Assembly (NCBI GenBank): GCA_946618745.1
Contig: CAMOLN010000001.1
Location: forward strand, 1 to 18,763
Reading direction: 5' to 3'
Source: an uncultured Alphaproteobacteria bacterium
GTDB lineage: Bacteria > Pseudomonadota > Alphaproteobacteria > RF32 > CAG-239
Length of the DNA stretch: 18,763 nt
The translations under genes were made by a program, and so were the position numbers. The notes below the pieces were generated by a model. The model ran no database searches. It was given only the letters and a program-made list of their open reading frames with translations, and was not told where the DNA came from. The first letter of the stretch is position 1. Each line of letters begins with the position of its first letter. Positions 1-8,522 of this stretch are shown here, in pieces.

Positions 1-325
1 ATAAAGCGTAGGTAGAAAAACGGAAACCCTTTTCCGGCTCAAACTTGTCAACCGCATAAAGCAAGCCTAAATTGCCTTCGGAGATAAGCTCTTGCATCGG
101 CAAGCCATAACCTTTATAAGCAGAAGCTAATTTGATTACCAAACGCAAGTGCGAGGTTATCAATTTATAAGCCAACTTTTTATCTTTGGTTTGTTGGTAT
201 TTTTGCGCTATGGCATATTCTTCATCCAAGTCTAAAATCGGAAAATTGTTAATACTGCGTATGTAACGCGCCATATTTACTTCGGCCGAAAAATCTATGC
301 CGGAAAGTGCGGTTTCTTTATCCAT
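1..325 (-). CDS. rpoH: RNA polymerase sigma factor RpoH (sigma-32 type), N-terminal part, truncated by window edge
   Basis: Directs RNA polymerase to heat-shock promoters. About 108 residues are visible; the C-terminal two thirds lie beyond position 1. The ATG at 325 is preceded by GGAG eight bases upstream. The translation starts [16 protein letters not shown] and runs into the sigma-70 family region 1.2/2.1-2.2 pattern, including [32 protein letters not shown] and [13 protein letters not shown]. The short N-terminus and the YGLP...LI.EGN.GL wording are what I expect of RpoH rather than of RpoD, SigF-like or FliA factors. It follows the flagellar operon on the same strand after a 174-nt gap (326-499). 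In that gap I see no convincing terminator or sigma-54 site, so read-through from the flagellar operon is possible. Family assignment is firm; RpoH versus a close paralogue is likely but unproven because regions 3-4 are missing. Confidence 0.85.
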   Translation of the reverse strand, partial: MDKETALSGIDFSAEVNMARYIRSINNFPILDLDEEYAIAQKYQQTKDKKLAYKLITSHLRLVIKLASAYKGYGLPMQELISEGNLGLLYAVDKFEPEKGFRFSTYAL

Positions 326-499
326 CTGCTACACTCCATTAATGAAAAACCATGAACTTTGTATAAATAGTCCTTGAGTTCGATTTGAGGAAGTGCCAGG
401 GTGCTAAAAAAATGCAACCACCGCTTAATTATTAGGATTAAACAATAAAAATCAATGCTAAATTTTGGAAGTTTGAGTTAGAAAAAATCGAAAGATGAA

Positions 500-1612
500 T
501 TATTCACCGATTGCGCTACCGAACGGCAAATCCAATCCGCGTCCCTTTTCAATCATATTCATACGAATGAACCCCATTTCACCGTTATCAATCAGCACCC
601 TGGCCCAAACATTATCAGGAGTAATACCGGTGAGGCGAACCGTCATTTTTTCAGGGGCATTTTTTAAGACATCAAATTTGTCAGACGGACCATACATAAT
701 TGCAGCGGCATGTTTAAGATGGTATAATTTGGAAGAATCTTTTTTATCAACCGGAATATTAATAACTTTGCCGACAATAAGGTCATCTGTTGCCTTATTG
801 CCGTGCCCCATATTGACATTTTGATAATAATTTATTTCCGAAGATGAGGAAAATAGGCCGGTTAAATTAACGAAAGATAATATCAAAAATAAGCAAAGAA
901 TAAACGGAAATACCAACTGCACCAAACGTAATTTGGTGATATTCCAAGCACGCGGCCGAGGTGAATTTATACCCAATGATGCGATATAATCTCGCACAAT
1001 TTTTTGCTCATCGGAATTGAGATAATCACAAGCAATCAAACCACACTTAACGGCTTTTTCAAATTGTCCGGCTTGTTCGTGTGCTAACATATTAGTCAGC
1101 AATAGGCGAAGACTGTCTGATGAACTTATCGGATGAATAAAATTGCCGATAATGTTACGCAGATTGGCAAAGAAAGCTTTATAGTGCCACCAGCCCAAAC
1201 ACCAATTAGTAAGTGCATTTTTACAACTTAAATTAAGTGATGTTTGATAAGATGCGGCTTGATAATTTTGATAAATGCGATTGGTTATAAAATTGGCGCG
1301 GATAACTTTTTGATGCAAGGCTCGTAAGTTTACATCTTCTTTACCGTCTTTGATAATAGCGAGATTGGTAGTAGTCGGATAATTATCGGGAGTGCAACAT
1401 AGAGATAGTATATCATATTGCCGACGTAATTTGCTATCACTAAGAACTTTATAAGCGTCGGAAAGTTTACGAAAAACTTCGGTTGCTTCAGCAGACGAAT
1501 TAGAATCGGGATGCCATAATTTAGCCTGATTATGATAAGCATTTTTGAGCTCTTCATCACTATATGAAGAGGTAATTCCCAATATTTGATAATAGCCTAA
1601 TGCATCTTTCAT
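500..1612 (-). CDS. Membrane-anchored J-domain protein with C-terminal SH3-like domain
   Basis: A 370-residue protein. Residues 1-70 form a DnaJ J domain with the catalytic HPD at 34-36, so it should stimulate an Hsp70 (DnaK) ATPase. The middle (about 80-220) is helical and unrecognised, with a cluster of Trp/Cys near 137-143. A single hydrophobic segment at about 228-250 is a transmembrane helix. The last 70 residues (about 300-356) resemble a bacterial SH3-like domain, with MYGPSDKFDVL and VWARVLIDNGEMGFIR. If the J domain is cytoplasmic, the SH3-like part would be periplasmic. The start codon directly follows the stop of the FliK-like gene (0 nt gap), with AGGGGA about 12 nt upstream. It is the last gene of the flagellar operon. 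It lacks the Gly/Phe and zinc-finger regions of DnaJ, so it is a specialised co-chaperone. A role in flagellar assembly or envelope targeting is inferred from context only. Confidence 0.75.
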   Translation of the reverse strand: MKDALGYYQILGITSSYSDEELKNAYHNQAKLWHPDSNSSAEATEVFRKLSDAYKVLSDSKLRRQYDILSLCCTPDNYPTTTNLAIIKDGKEDVNLRALHQKVIRANFITNRIYQNYQAASYQTSLNLSCKNALTNWCLGWWHYKAFFANLRNIIGNFIHPISSSDSLRLLLTNMLAHEQAGQFEKAVKCGLIACDYLNSDEQKIVRDYIASLGINSPRPRAWNITKLRLVQLVFPFILCLFLILSFVNLTGLFSSSSEINYYQNVNMGHGNKATDDLIVGKVINIPVDKKDSSKLYHLKHAAAIMYGPSDKFDVLKNAPEKMTVRLTGITPDNVWARVLIDNGEMGFIRMNMIEKGRGLDLPFGSAIGE

Positions 1613-3154
1613 TTAGATATAAATCCCCTGCCCTTTGGGTGTATCCTCGTAAAAATTAATAAAATTATCACGACGATTGATTTTTATGTTGCCTTTATAG
1701 TCGAGATTATAAAGTGAATTCTTAAATAAATTGATAATTTGCGAACAAAAATCATCATCCGGCATTTCGGTTGTGCGAATTATTAAATCAAGATTACGCT
1801 CGCCGGCTCGAACAAAACCATCAAACTGAAAACCTCCTAATTTGGAAAATTGAGTTTCAACCACAAAACGCGTGCCCGGTGAAGATTTTTCTTTTTCATT
1901 ATGTTTGTCTTGATCTTTCTTAAGAGCAATTTTCAGTGGGGTAAAATTGTTTTCGGCATAAACCGGAATTTCCACTATTCGCCATAAAGGAGTATCTTTA
2001 ACAGCTGAAGCCACAAAATTATTAAGTTCGCTGATCACATTGCGGTCAGATAAAGCAGAAATCTGCTCAATATTGTCATGTCCTAACCAAATGGAAGCGT
2101 CTTTGTGCAAAGCAGCTTGGTAAAAATTAACCATGTTAGGCAAAATATTGCGATTATAGGCCGGTAATTTATCAGCTAAAATATTAATAAGCGGAGAAGT
2201 TGCCGATTGTGAAATTGAAGAAGGATTTTTAATTATAGTTGCTAAAATTTGCGAATCCTGGCGCAAGCTTTGCGTGATGTCGGTTTGCGTCTCCCCGAAT
2301 AAATCTAAAAGACGTCCTAATATTTCTTCCGGTGGATTGGATTTTGATGATATTATATCGGTAACAGTATAAGTTATATGTTCGTGAGGTTGAAGTTTGA
2401 GTGATGAATTAAAGAAACTTTCGCCAAAATCAGTATTAAAAAACGTCGTTTGATTGATTTGGCGAGTAATCTCACTATTAAAACTGCGTCCGATTAAATC
2501 GGTGATATTTTGCTGTAAGCGATTTTGTAAGGAGATAATGTCTTCCTTAGCCGAAGCCACGGAAATTTGCTGTAAAGTATCGTTTAAGGGACGAAGCAAA
2601 TCTTCGGTATTCGGAATTTCTTTACCTACAGAAGAAAAAGATATTTGCAAACGAGGCAAATTGTTTATAATTTGTTTTTGAATAACCTTTGGAGTTTGCA
2701 ACTCGTTGAGCTTTTGTGAGATAAACTCGTCAAGTTTAAGCGGTTCAGGTCTTATCGGTTCAAGCTGTTTGCTCGGATTTATTTCAATATTAAGTGCCGA
2801 GGAGGTTTTGGTTGTTTGAACATCAGGCTGAAAATCGGTTGTTGCAGGAGATGACGGGGAATAATTATTCGGCAAAATTTGCAGGCGATTTCCCGAACTT
2901 ATTTTTACCGGTAATTCAATAATCTGATTAGCCGAAGGTTGAGGTAATGTCCCCTCAATTTCAACATTAAAAACCTGATTATTAATCTCCAGACTGGTAA
3001 GAACTGCTGAATCTGAAAAAGCAATTTTAAGCGAAGCCTTGGCTCCGTTTTGCAAAACCGCTAACATGTCCGACGGAACATTATGCAGGCGCAACATTTC
3101 GCTATTGCCGAGATTGAGATTGTTAACAATATTACCGATAGTTGGTGTCTCCAT
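1613..3154 (-). CDS. FliK-like flagellar operon protein (putative hook-length control)
   Basis: A 513-residue soluble protein without signal peptide or membrane segment. Residues 1-100 contain short beta-rich segments. About 100-150 is a Pro/Ser/Thr-rich linker. The middle is helical with many Gln and Asn. Residues about 427-496 have the layout of a FliK C-terminal (Flg_hook) domain: RFVVETQFSKLGGFQFDGF, then LDLIIRTTEMP, then a helix and a final strand. In FliK proteins this kind of domain touches FlhB to switch export from hook to filament substrates. The length and the low-complexity N-terminal half fit a secreted ruler. Two facts favour FliK: its position in the fliF-flhA operon, and its abutting of both neighbours (0 nt on each side). 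Against it, overall similarity is weak and the FliK identity rests on the C-terminal pattern. AAGGAG lies 12 nt upstream of the ATG. It could instead be an unrelated conserved protein of alphaproteobacterial flagellar clusters. Confidence 0.55.
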   Translation of the reverse strand: METPTIGNIVNNLNLGNSEMLRLHNVPSDMLAVLQNGAKASLKIAFSDSAVLTSLEINNQVFNVEIEGTLPQPSANQIIELPVKISSGNRLQILPNNYSPSSPATTDFQPDVQTTKTSSALNIEINPSKQLEPIRPEPLKLDEFISQKLNELQTPKVIQKQIINNLPRLQISFSSVGKEIPNTEDLLRPLNDTLQQISVASAKEDIISLQNRLQQNITDLIGRSFNSEITRQINQTTFFNTDFGESFFNSSLKLQPHEHITYTVTDIISSKSNPPEEILGRLLDLFGETQTDITQSLRQDSQILATIIKNPSSISQSATSPLINILADKLPAYNRNILPNMVNFYQAALHKDASIWLGHDNIEQISALSDRNVISELNNFVASAVKDTPLWRIVEIPVYAENNFTPLKIALKKDQDKHNEKEKSSPGTRFVVETQFSKLGGFQFDGFVRAGERNLDLIIRTTEMPDDDFCSQIINLFKNSLYNLDYKGNIKINRRDNFINFYEDTPKGQGIYI

Positions 3155-3949
3155 TTATTTCAATATCTCCTTGGCTATAGCTATTACATCTAAAGAAGCT
3201 TCGGATTGAGGATACCGTGTAATAACGGTGGTTTGATTACGGATTGCATCGCGAACTCTGGTATCATTGCGAATAATGCCTAAAAGAGGCGGAACTTCTT
3301 CCAAAAAACGTCCACAAGCTGTTGCTAATTCAGCATAAGCCCGTTGACCTTTGACACAATTATCAACCTGATTAATAACAATACCGATACGCTTTTGCGG
3401 GTATTTATGATAAAGCTCGGCAATGTTTTGGTAGCATTCGGTCAATGAGGCTACATTATCATTGCAAACCATTACGATAAATTTAGACATACCGGTCAAT
3501 ACTCTGGCGGCATCACTCTGATTGGAATCTATGTCCAAAACAACTCTGTCATAATCTTGAGATATGATATTAAGATCATCACCGAAAATTTGCAATCCCC
3601 CTAAAGACATAGTTGATAGGCCTGAAGATGTCGGATTACTTAATATCATATCAAATTTTCCCTTGGGATAAGACATAATAATTTGATTAAGGCAATCACC
3701 TGAATATATAACCTTGTCTAAATCTCGCTCAGTGATTATGCCTAATTGTTTTTTTATATTATTGAGACCTACGGATCCATCAAATAACAAAACTCTTTGT
3801 TTCATAGAAGCTAATACTTGAGCAACCGCTATCGATAACCAAGTTTTGCCGCTACCATGATGACCGGAAACAAAAGCTATCATATTTTCGCCCTTATAAT
3901 AAGATGAGGGGAGGCGAAAATTGAAATTGTTATTAATATCGTTTTCCAT
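3155..3949 (-). CDS. flhG: FlhG/MinD-like P-loop ATPase, degenerate deviant Walker A
   Basis: A 264-residue ParA/MinD-superfamily protein. FlhG (FleN) proteins act at the membrane with FlhF to set flagellar number and position. The P-loop is GHHGSGKT (residues 29-36), followed by a Walker A'-like LLFDGSVGLNN (55-65), a Walker B-like VVLDIDS, and a C-terminal RVRDAIRNQT (231-240) that I associate with the FlhG-like proteins of Rhodospirillales flagellar operons. The usual signature lysine of KGGxGKT is His30, and the second Asp of the DxDLGLAN motif is Ser59, so dimer-linked ATP hydrolysis may be altered. It starts 5 nt after flhA and abuts the FliK-like gene. No flhF lies between flhA and this gene. 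The ATG at 3949 is used; an internal ATG at residue 23, just before the P-loop and preceded by AAGGGCG, is an alternative start. Confidence 0.75.
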   Translation of the reverse strand: MENDINNNFNFRLPSSYYKGENMIAFVSGHHGSGKTWLSIAVAQVLASMKQRVLLFDGSVGLNNIKKQLGIITERDLDKVIYSGDCLNQIIMSYPKGKFDMILSNPTSSGLSTMSLGGLQIFGDDLNIISQDYDRVVLDIDSNQSDAARVLTGMSKFIVMVCNDNVASLTECYQNIAELYHKYPQKRIGIVINQVDNCVKGQRAYAELATACGRFLEEVPPLLGIIRNDTRVRDAIRNQTTVITRYPQSEASLDVIAIAKEILK

Positions 3950-3954
3950 AACGG

Positions 3955-6063
3955 TTATATCTGTCCTACGGTTTTGATTTTGGCTTTAGGATGAATTTCA
4001 TTTTGTGACATTACAACACTCATCGGGCGAAAACGTTCAATTATTGAGCGAACAAAAGGTCTTATGGAAGGGCTGGTTAAGAGCACGGGATTTTCACCTT
4101 TTGCCGCCAGATCTTCGGTTATGGTGCGAACTTTGGAAATAAATGACTGTAATTGGCTCGGAGCCATGGCCAACTGTTTGTCATCTCCGTCACCAACAAT
4201 ACTTTGTGAGAAATTTTGCTCCCATTCAGGAGATAACGGCACTAATGAAATAACTCCGAATTCATTGGCGTAAGCATTAGATAGTTGGCGAGATAATCTG
4301 GAACGAACGTGCTCGGTAATCAACATCAAGCTATGTGTTGAAGCCACACCTTCGGATATCCCCTCTAAAATAGTCGGTAAATCGCGAATCGAAACACGTT
4401 CCTGTAACAAATTTTTTAAAATACGCTGAACTGCAGCCAAACTAATTTTATTAGGAATAAGATCTTTAACCAATTTTTGATGTTCTTTATCCAATTCATC
4501 AAGTAATTTTTGAGTTTCGGCATAGGACAGCAATTCAGGCATATTTTCCTTGACTAATTCGGTGATATGGGTGGTTACAACCGTTGCGGGATCAACCACC
4601 GTATAGCCGCGAAACATCGCCTCCTCGCGGTAAGACGGATCTATCCACATAGCCTGCAAACCAAATGTGGGTTCTTGAGTTGCTTCTCCCGGTAAATTAA
4701 TCGTTTCCCCTCGCGGATCCATAACTAATAATTGAGTCGGACGCAAATTTCCATGCCCGCAACGAACTTCCTTGATATATATACTATAATCATTAGCTTC
4801 AAGCTGCATATTATCCTGAATACGTATTGACGGCATCACGAAACCCAATTCGGCAGCCAGAGCTCGACGCAAGGCTTTGATTTGATCGGTAATTTTGCGA
4901 TTGGAATCGTCATTAATTAAAGGTAACAGACCATAACCTACTTCAAGCCTGATGGCGTCAACTTTCAAGACATTGGAAATCGGCTCTTCGGCGGTCTTGG
5001 CTGCGCCTGTTTGTTGTTCTTGTTCAGTAGCCGCTTGCTCGAGAGCTTTTTCAGCTAAATGTTGTTTATTAAGGTAGTAAGCAGTTGTTCCGGTTAAAGC
5101 TGCCAAAATAAAAAACGGAATCATCGGAATTCCTGGCAAGAAACCTAAAGCTACCGCTAATCCGGCACTCATTCCCAAAGCTTTGGGATAATTAGCTACT
5201 TGTTCAAATAACACCTTATCGGTTGATTCAGTCATACCGGCTTTGGAGACCAGAATACCGGCGGCAACAGATACAATCAAGGCTGGGATTTGTGATACCA
5301 AGCCGTCACCGACCGTTAATCTGGTATAAGTTTCTCCGGCTTGGGAAAAACTCATGTCATTTTGCACCATTCCGATGATTATACCGGCAATAATATTGAT
5401 AAAAGTTATGAGTAAACCGGCAATGGCGTCGCCGCGCACGAATTTCGAAGCACCATCCATAGCTCCGTAGAAAGAACTTTCTTTAGATAAATCATCGCGA
5501 CGTTTACGTGCTTCATCCTCATTAATTAAACCTGAAGATAAGTCGGCATCAATCGCCATTTGTTTTCCGGGCATGGCATCCAATGCAAAACGAGCTGCAA
5601 CTTCGGCAATACGTCCGGAACCTTTGGTTACGACAATAAAGTTTACCAAAACCAAAATAGCAAATACGATTACACCGATGACAAAATTGTTCCCCATGAT
5701 GAAACCGCCGAAAGCCTTAATGACCTCACCGGCTGCATCAGGTCCCAACGAACCTCGAGATAAAATCAAACGAGTTGAAGCTAAGTTGAGAGCCAAACGA
5801 TAGATGGTAACAATAAGTAATACTAACGGAAATGCACTGAATTCAATGGGTTTCTCGATAAATATGGCCATCATTAAAACAATACATGACATAGTTATGG
5901 ACAAAGCCAAAGATATATCCAATAACCATACCGGCATAGGCATTATCAAGACAACCAAAATTAAAATAATGCCTAAAGCAAACATAATATCGCCGCGCTT
6001 GGCCGAACTTACCAAAGTGTCTTTGAAATTGCCGGGAAAAATTTTACGCGCTGCTTTTGCCAT
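3955..6063 (-). CDS. flhA: Flagellar biosynthesis protein FlhA (export gate)
   Basis: A 702-residue export-gate protein of the flagellar type III apparatus, full length for the family. The N-terminal half contains about eight membrane segments. The FHIPEP-family signature YRLALNLASTRLIL lies at about 88-101. The conserved cytoplasmic loop RIAEVAARFALDAMPGKQ follows at 151-168, then AMDGASKFVRGDAIAG (201-216), where the Asp is the residue known to matter for proton-driven export, and GDGLVSQIPAL (252-262). From about residue 330 a linker leads to the soluble ring-forming domain, with SIRPFVRSIIERF near the C-terminus. The ATG at 6063 lies 3 nt after the flbD stop and is served by AAGGA inside the flbD end, which implies translational coupling. 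All the landmarks are intact. Confidence 0.97.
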   Translation of the reverse strand: MAKAARKIFPGNFKDTLVSSAKRGDIMFALGIILILVVLIMPMPVWLLDISLALSITMSCIVLMMAIFIEKPIEFSAFPLVLLIVTIYRLALNLASTRLILSRGSLGPDAAGEVIKAFGGFIMGNNFVIGVIVFAILVLVNFIVVTKGSGRIAEVAARFALDAMPGKQMAIDADLSSGLINEDEARKRRDDLSKESSFYGAMDGASKFVRGDAIAGLLITFINIIAGIIIGMVQNDMSFSQAGETYTRLTVGDGLVSQIPALIVSVAAGILVSKAGMTESTDKVLFEQVANYPKALGMSAGLAVALGFLPGIPMIPFFILAALTGTTAYYLNKQHLAEKALEQAATEQEQQTGAAKTAEEPISNVLKVDAIRLEVGYGLLPLINDDSNRKITDQIKALRRALAAELGFVMPSIRIQDNMQLEANDYSIYIKEVRCGHGNLRPTQLLVMDPRGETINLPGEATQEPTFGLQAMWIDPSYREEAMFRGYTVVDPATVVTTHITELVKENMPELLSYAETQKLLDELDKEHQKLVKDLIPNKISLAAVQRILKNLLQERVSIRDLPTILEGISEGVASTHSLMLITEHVRSRLSRQLSNAYANEFGVISLVPLSPEWEQNFSQSIVGDGDDKQLAMAPSQLQSFISKVRTITEDLAAKGENPVLLTSPSIRPFVRSIIERFRPMSVVMSQNEIHPKAKIKTVGQI

Positions 6064-6066
6064 AAC

Positions 6067-7389
6067 TTATCCTTGTGCCGAAGGAGGAATATTATAACCA
6101 TCCTCTTGATATTGTTTTAATTTGTTACGCAAAGTGCGAATTGATATACCTAATAAAGTGGCGGCAGTTGTTCGATTCCATGCGGTACTTTCCAAAGTAT
6201 CTAAAATCAGTTTACGTTCTACCGAAGCAACAGTTTGTCCGACTTGGGAAATATTTTCACTATCCGTTGATGTTGATTTTTTTACCGCTGCCGGATTTTG
6301 CAAGATTATAGCGTTTTCATCAATTTCATCACCGGTAGCCAACAACACGGCTCGGTGCATAGTATTTTCCAATTCACGAACATTACCCGGCCATAAATAT
6401 TCAAGTAAAACTTTAACGGCAGGTGCTGACAAATCACGCATCGGTACTTCGTTAAGCTCGGAATATTTTTTAATAAAGTGTTTGGCTAAGACAATAATAT
6501 CATCGGGGCGATCTTTAAGGTCGGGAATATTGAGATTAATAACGTTAAGACGATAATATAAATCTTGGCGGAATGTGCCGTTTTGCACACATTCTTCCAA
6601 ATTACGGTTGGAGGTTGCTATGATGCGAGTATCAACTTTTATGGGAGCCTTACCGCCTAAACGATCAATTTCTTTTTCTTGTATGGCGCGTAATAATTTA
6701 GCTTGCAGAGAAATATCCATTTCCGAAATTTCATCAAGCAATAATGTTCCGCCGGAAGCCTCTTCAAATTTACCGATACGACGTGCGACTGCTCCGGTAA
6801 AAGCTCCTTTCTCATAACCGAAAAGTTCGGATTCAAGCAGAGCTTCGGGAATAGCGGCGCAATTTACCGCAACAAACTGTCGTGAAGCACGTTTGGAATT
6901 GTCATGTATAAAACGGGAAAATATTTCTTTACCGGTTCCTGAAGATCCGGTCAATAAAATACTGGCATCGGACGGAGCTATTTGTTTGGCCATTTTAAGC
7001 AAGGCTTCGGTTTTTTTATCACCGTAAATTAAGGCATGATTTTCTCTGGTAGCAGCAGCCAATACAGCACCGATTAAGTCCGGATCGGGAGGCAGAGGGA
7101 TATATTCCTTCGCTCCGGCTTTAATAGCTTTTACCGCTAATGAAGTGTCGTTGGCAACACCGCATGCAACCACTGCAACGTTTATACGTTCACTACTTAA
7201 AGAAGATATTAGTTTATGAACATCTAACGTTACATCAATCATTATCAATTCGATAGTTTTGCCGGAACGCATAATGGTGAGAGCTTTATCCACCGAATCG
7301 GCCAAAGTAACCTGACCGCCTTTAGATATGGCAATCTTGCTGGCCGCCCCTATTTGTCCGTTTAATGCTCCGACAATTAACAACTCCAT
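6067..7389 (-). CDS. flbD: FlbD: sigma-54-dependent flagellar regulator with degenerate receiver
   Basis: A 440-residue activator that, with RpoN, switches on late flagellar genes in Caulobacter and represses the fliF promoter. Residues 1-115 are a receiver-like domain, opening MELLIVGALNGQIGAASK. It keeps Asp52 (LIMIDVTLD) and Lys94 (AGAKEYIPLP) but lacks the acidic pair at the usual position (Val6-Gly7), as in Caulobacter FlbD. The AAA+ domain has Walker A GSSGTGKE (148-155), the sigma-54 contact loop GAFTGA (195-200) and Walker B LLLDE (216-220). A Fis-type helix-turn-helix lies at about 396-427 (TLLGISIRTLRNKLKQ). An in-frame TTG at 7395 gives two extra residues. I prefer the ATG at 7389: AAGGA is eight bases upstream of it but only two from the TTG, and the protein then aligns with the family N-terminus. 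It lies 11 nt after fliN. Confidence 0.93.
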   Translation of the reverse strand: MELLIVGALNGQIGAASKIAISKGGQVTLADSVDKALTIMRSGKTIELIMIDVTLDVHKLISSLSSERINVAVVACGVANDTSLAVKAIKAGAKEYIPLPPDPDLIGAVLAAATRENHALIYGDKKTEALLKMAKQIAPSDASILLTGSSGTGKEIFSRFIHDNSKRASRQFVAVNCAAIPEALLESELFGYEKGAFTGAVARRIGKFEEASGGTLLLDEISEMDISLQAKLLRAIQEKEIDRLGGKAPIKVDTRIIATSNRNLEECVQNGTFRQDLYYRLNVINLNIPDLKDRPDDIIVLAKHFIKKYSELNEVPMRDLSAPAVKVLLEYLWPGNVRELENTMHRAVLLATGDEIDENAIILQNPAAVKKSTSTDSENISQVGQTVASVERKLILDTLESTAWNRTTAATLLGISIRTLRNKLKQYQEDGYNIPPSAQG

Positions 7390-7400
7390 TATCAAAATCC

Positions 7401-7754
7401 TTATTTGTTGACTGATTTTACAATCTCGGTCATGGTAATTCCCAATTTGTCGTCAACCACAACGACCTCACCACGAGCCACTAAAGAATTATTGACATAG
7501 ATATCAACTGCTTCACCAACTTTACGGTCAAGCTCAATGATAGCGCCTTTATTCAGTTTCATCAACTGGCTCACTTTCATATTGGTTTTACCCAAAACGG
7601 CTGAAACCTTTACCGGAATATTGTAAACAGCTTCCAAATCGGAAGTTGATGTGGGGATATCAAAATCGTCCACACCTGTTTCTTTGCGAAGTATCGGCTC
7701 ATCATCCATTGATGATGTTTCGCTTAATTCATCTAAATCCAACTGATTATCCAT
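7401..7754 (-). CDS. fliN: Flagellar motor switch protein FliN
   Basis: A 117-residue C-ring component that, with FliM, forms the base of the switch complex and also docks FliH during export. The first ~40 residues are acidic and disordered. The SpoA fold follows from about residue 42, with YNIPVKVSAVLGKTNM, then LNKGAIIELDRKVGEAVDIYV, then ARGEVVVVDDKLGITMTEIV, which is the standard FliN pattern. Length is normal. The ATG lies 8 nt inside the end of fliH (overlap 7747-7754) and is preceded by AGAGGG, so the two are probably translationally coupled. No fliM is present in the window. Confidence 0.95.
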   Translation of the reverse strand: MDNQLDLDELSETSSMDDEPILRKETGVDDFDIPTSTSDLEAVYNIPVKVSAVLGKTNMKVSQLMKLNKGAIIELDRKVGEAVDIYVNNSLVARGEVVVVDDKLGITMTEIVKSVNK

Positions 7755-8505
7755 TTTCCCTCTCTTGTTGGTTGTTAGTTAACAAATTTTCTAATTTTTC
7801 CAATAATTTATCGGTATTTCGCTCAACAAAACCGTCAGCCCATTCAATTCGACAATCGGAAAAACCTAAATTCTCATCTTTGTGGACCGATATTTTTCCT
7901 TCAAAATCATTATGCGCCGCAGCTCTTTCTATCAAAGGAGCAGCTTGTTGAACTGCCTCGGGATTAAAGAAAAAAGCCAAAGATTTTTGTGAACCGAGAT
8001 AAGCAAAATTATCGTCTAAAAATTGCTTTATCTCGGCAATACCATCAATCTTTTCCAAAGCAGGCAACAATTTACGCAAAGATGCCGCAATAAATCGAAG
8101 ATTATTTAGTTCTTGTTCCTCATTTTGCTTTTCTTGGTCGGCAAAAATTAATGATAATTGATTTTTAATTTCTTCTAATAATATGTTCTTGCGAGCTTCT
8201 TCGCTTTCCTGAGCACTCAAAAGCCCTTGAGAATAGCCCTCTTCTTTGGCTTTGGCGGCCGCATTATCAACATCCTCTTGAGTAAATACAGGCTCGGCCG
8301 GTTCATTGTCATAAGTTTCTTCTTCCGCATCGATATCCGGCTCCGGTTCTGCTTGTTCAGAAACAACCGTATCATCTTCAATTACCTCAGCGGGAGCGGT
8401 AACTTCCTCTTCCGCAACTGAAGCAGCGACGTCATCAGGCAAAGCTTTCTTGGCTTCATCCTCAACCACAAAATTATCAAAAAGATATTTTCGATACTCC
8501 GCCAC
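7747..8505 (-). CDS. fliH: Flagellar assembly protein FliH (FlbE-type), GTG start
   Basis: A 252-residue, strongly acidic protein, predicted to be the FliH stator that holds the FliI export ATPase and docks on FliN. It opens MAEYRKYLFDNFVV, a short conserved element. Residues about 15-75 are Glu/Asp/Ala-rich low complexity. A long helical stretch follows (AAAKAKEEGYSQGLLSAQ onward, to about 150), then a globular C-terminal part ending EKLENLLTNNQQ. Primary similarity among FliH proteins is low, so the call leans on position: Caulobacter has its FliH homologue (flbE) in the same slot between fliG and fliN. The start is GTG at 8505, with AGG four and GAGG ten bases upstream; I see no in-frame ATG nearby. 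It lies 17 nt after fliG. Confidence 0.85.
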   Translation of the reverse strand: MAEYRKYLFDNFVVEDEAKKALPDDVAASVAEEEVTAPAEVIEDDTVVSEQAEPEPDIDAEEETYDNEPAEPVFTQEDVDNAAAKAKEEGYSQGLLSAQESEEARKNILLEEIKNQLSLIFADQEKQNEEQELNNLRFIAASLRKLLPALEKIDGIAEIKQFLDDNFAYLGSQKSLAFFFNPEAVQQAAPLIERAAAHNDFEGKISVHKDENLGFSDCRIEWADGFVERNTDKLLEKLENLLTNNQQERENG

Positions 8506-8522
8506 TTTACCTATGCCTCTGA

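Noticed and set aside
350..420. TGGCAC on the minus strand upstream of rpoH as a sigma-54 -24 element
   Set aside because: No GC is found at the required -12 distance, so the GG-N10-GC rule fails.
5560..6556. Series of plus-strand open frames opposite flhA and flbD
   Set aside because: They are antisense shadows of strongly conserved genes with no ribosome sites or recognisable protein features.
7390..7395. TTG start for FlbD
   Set aside because: The AAGGA is only two bases away from it; the ATG at 7389 has correct spacing and matches the family N-terminus.
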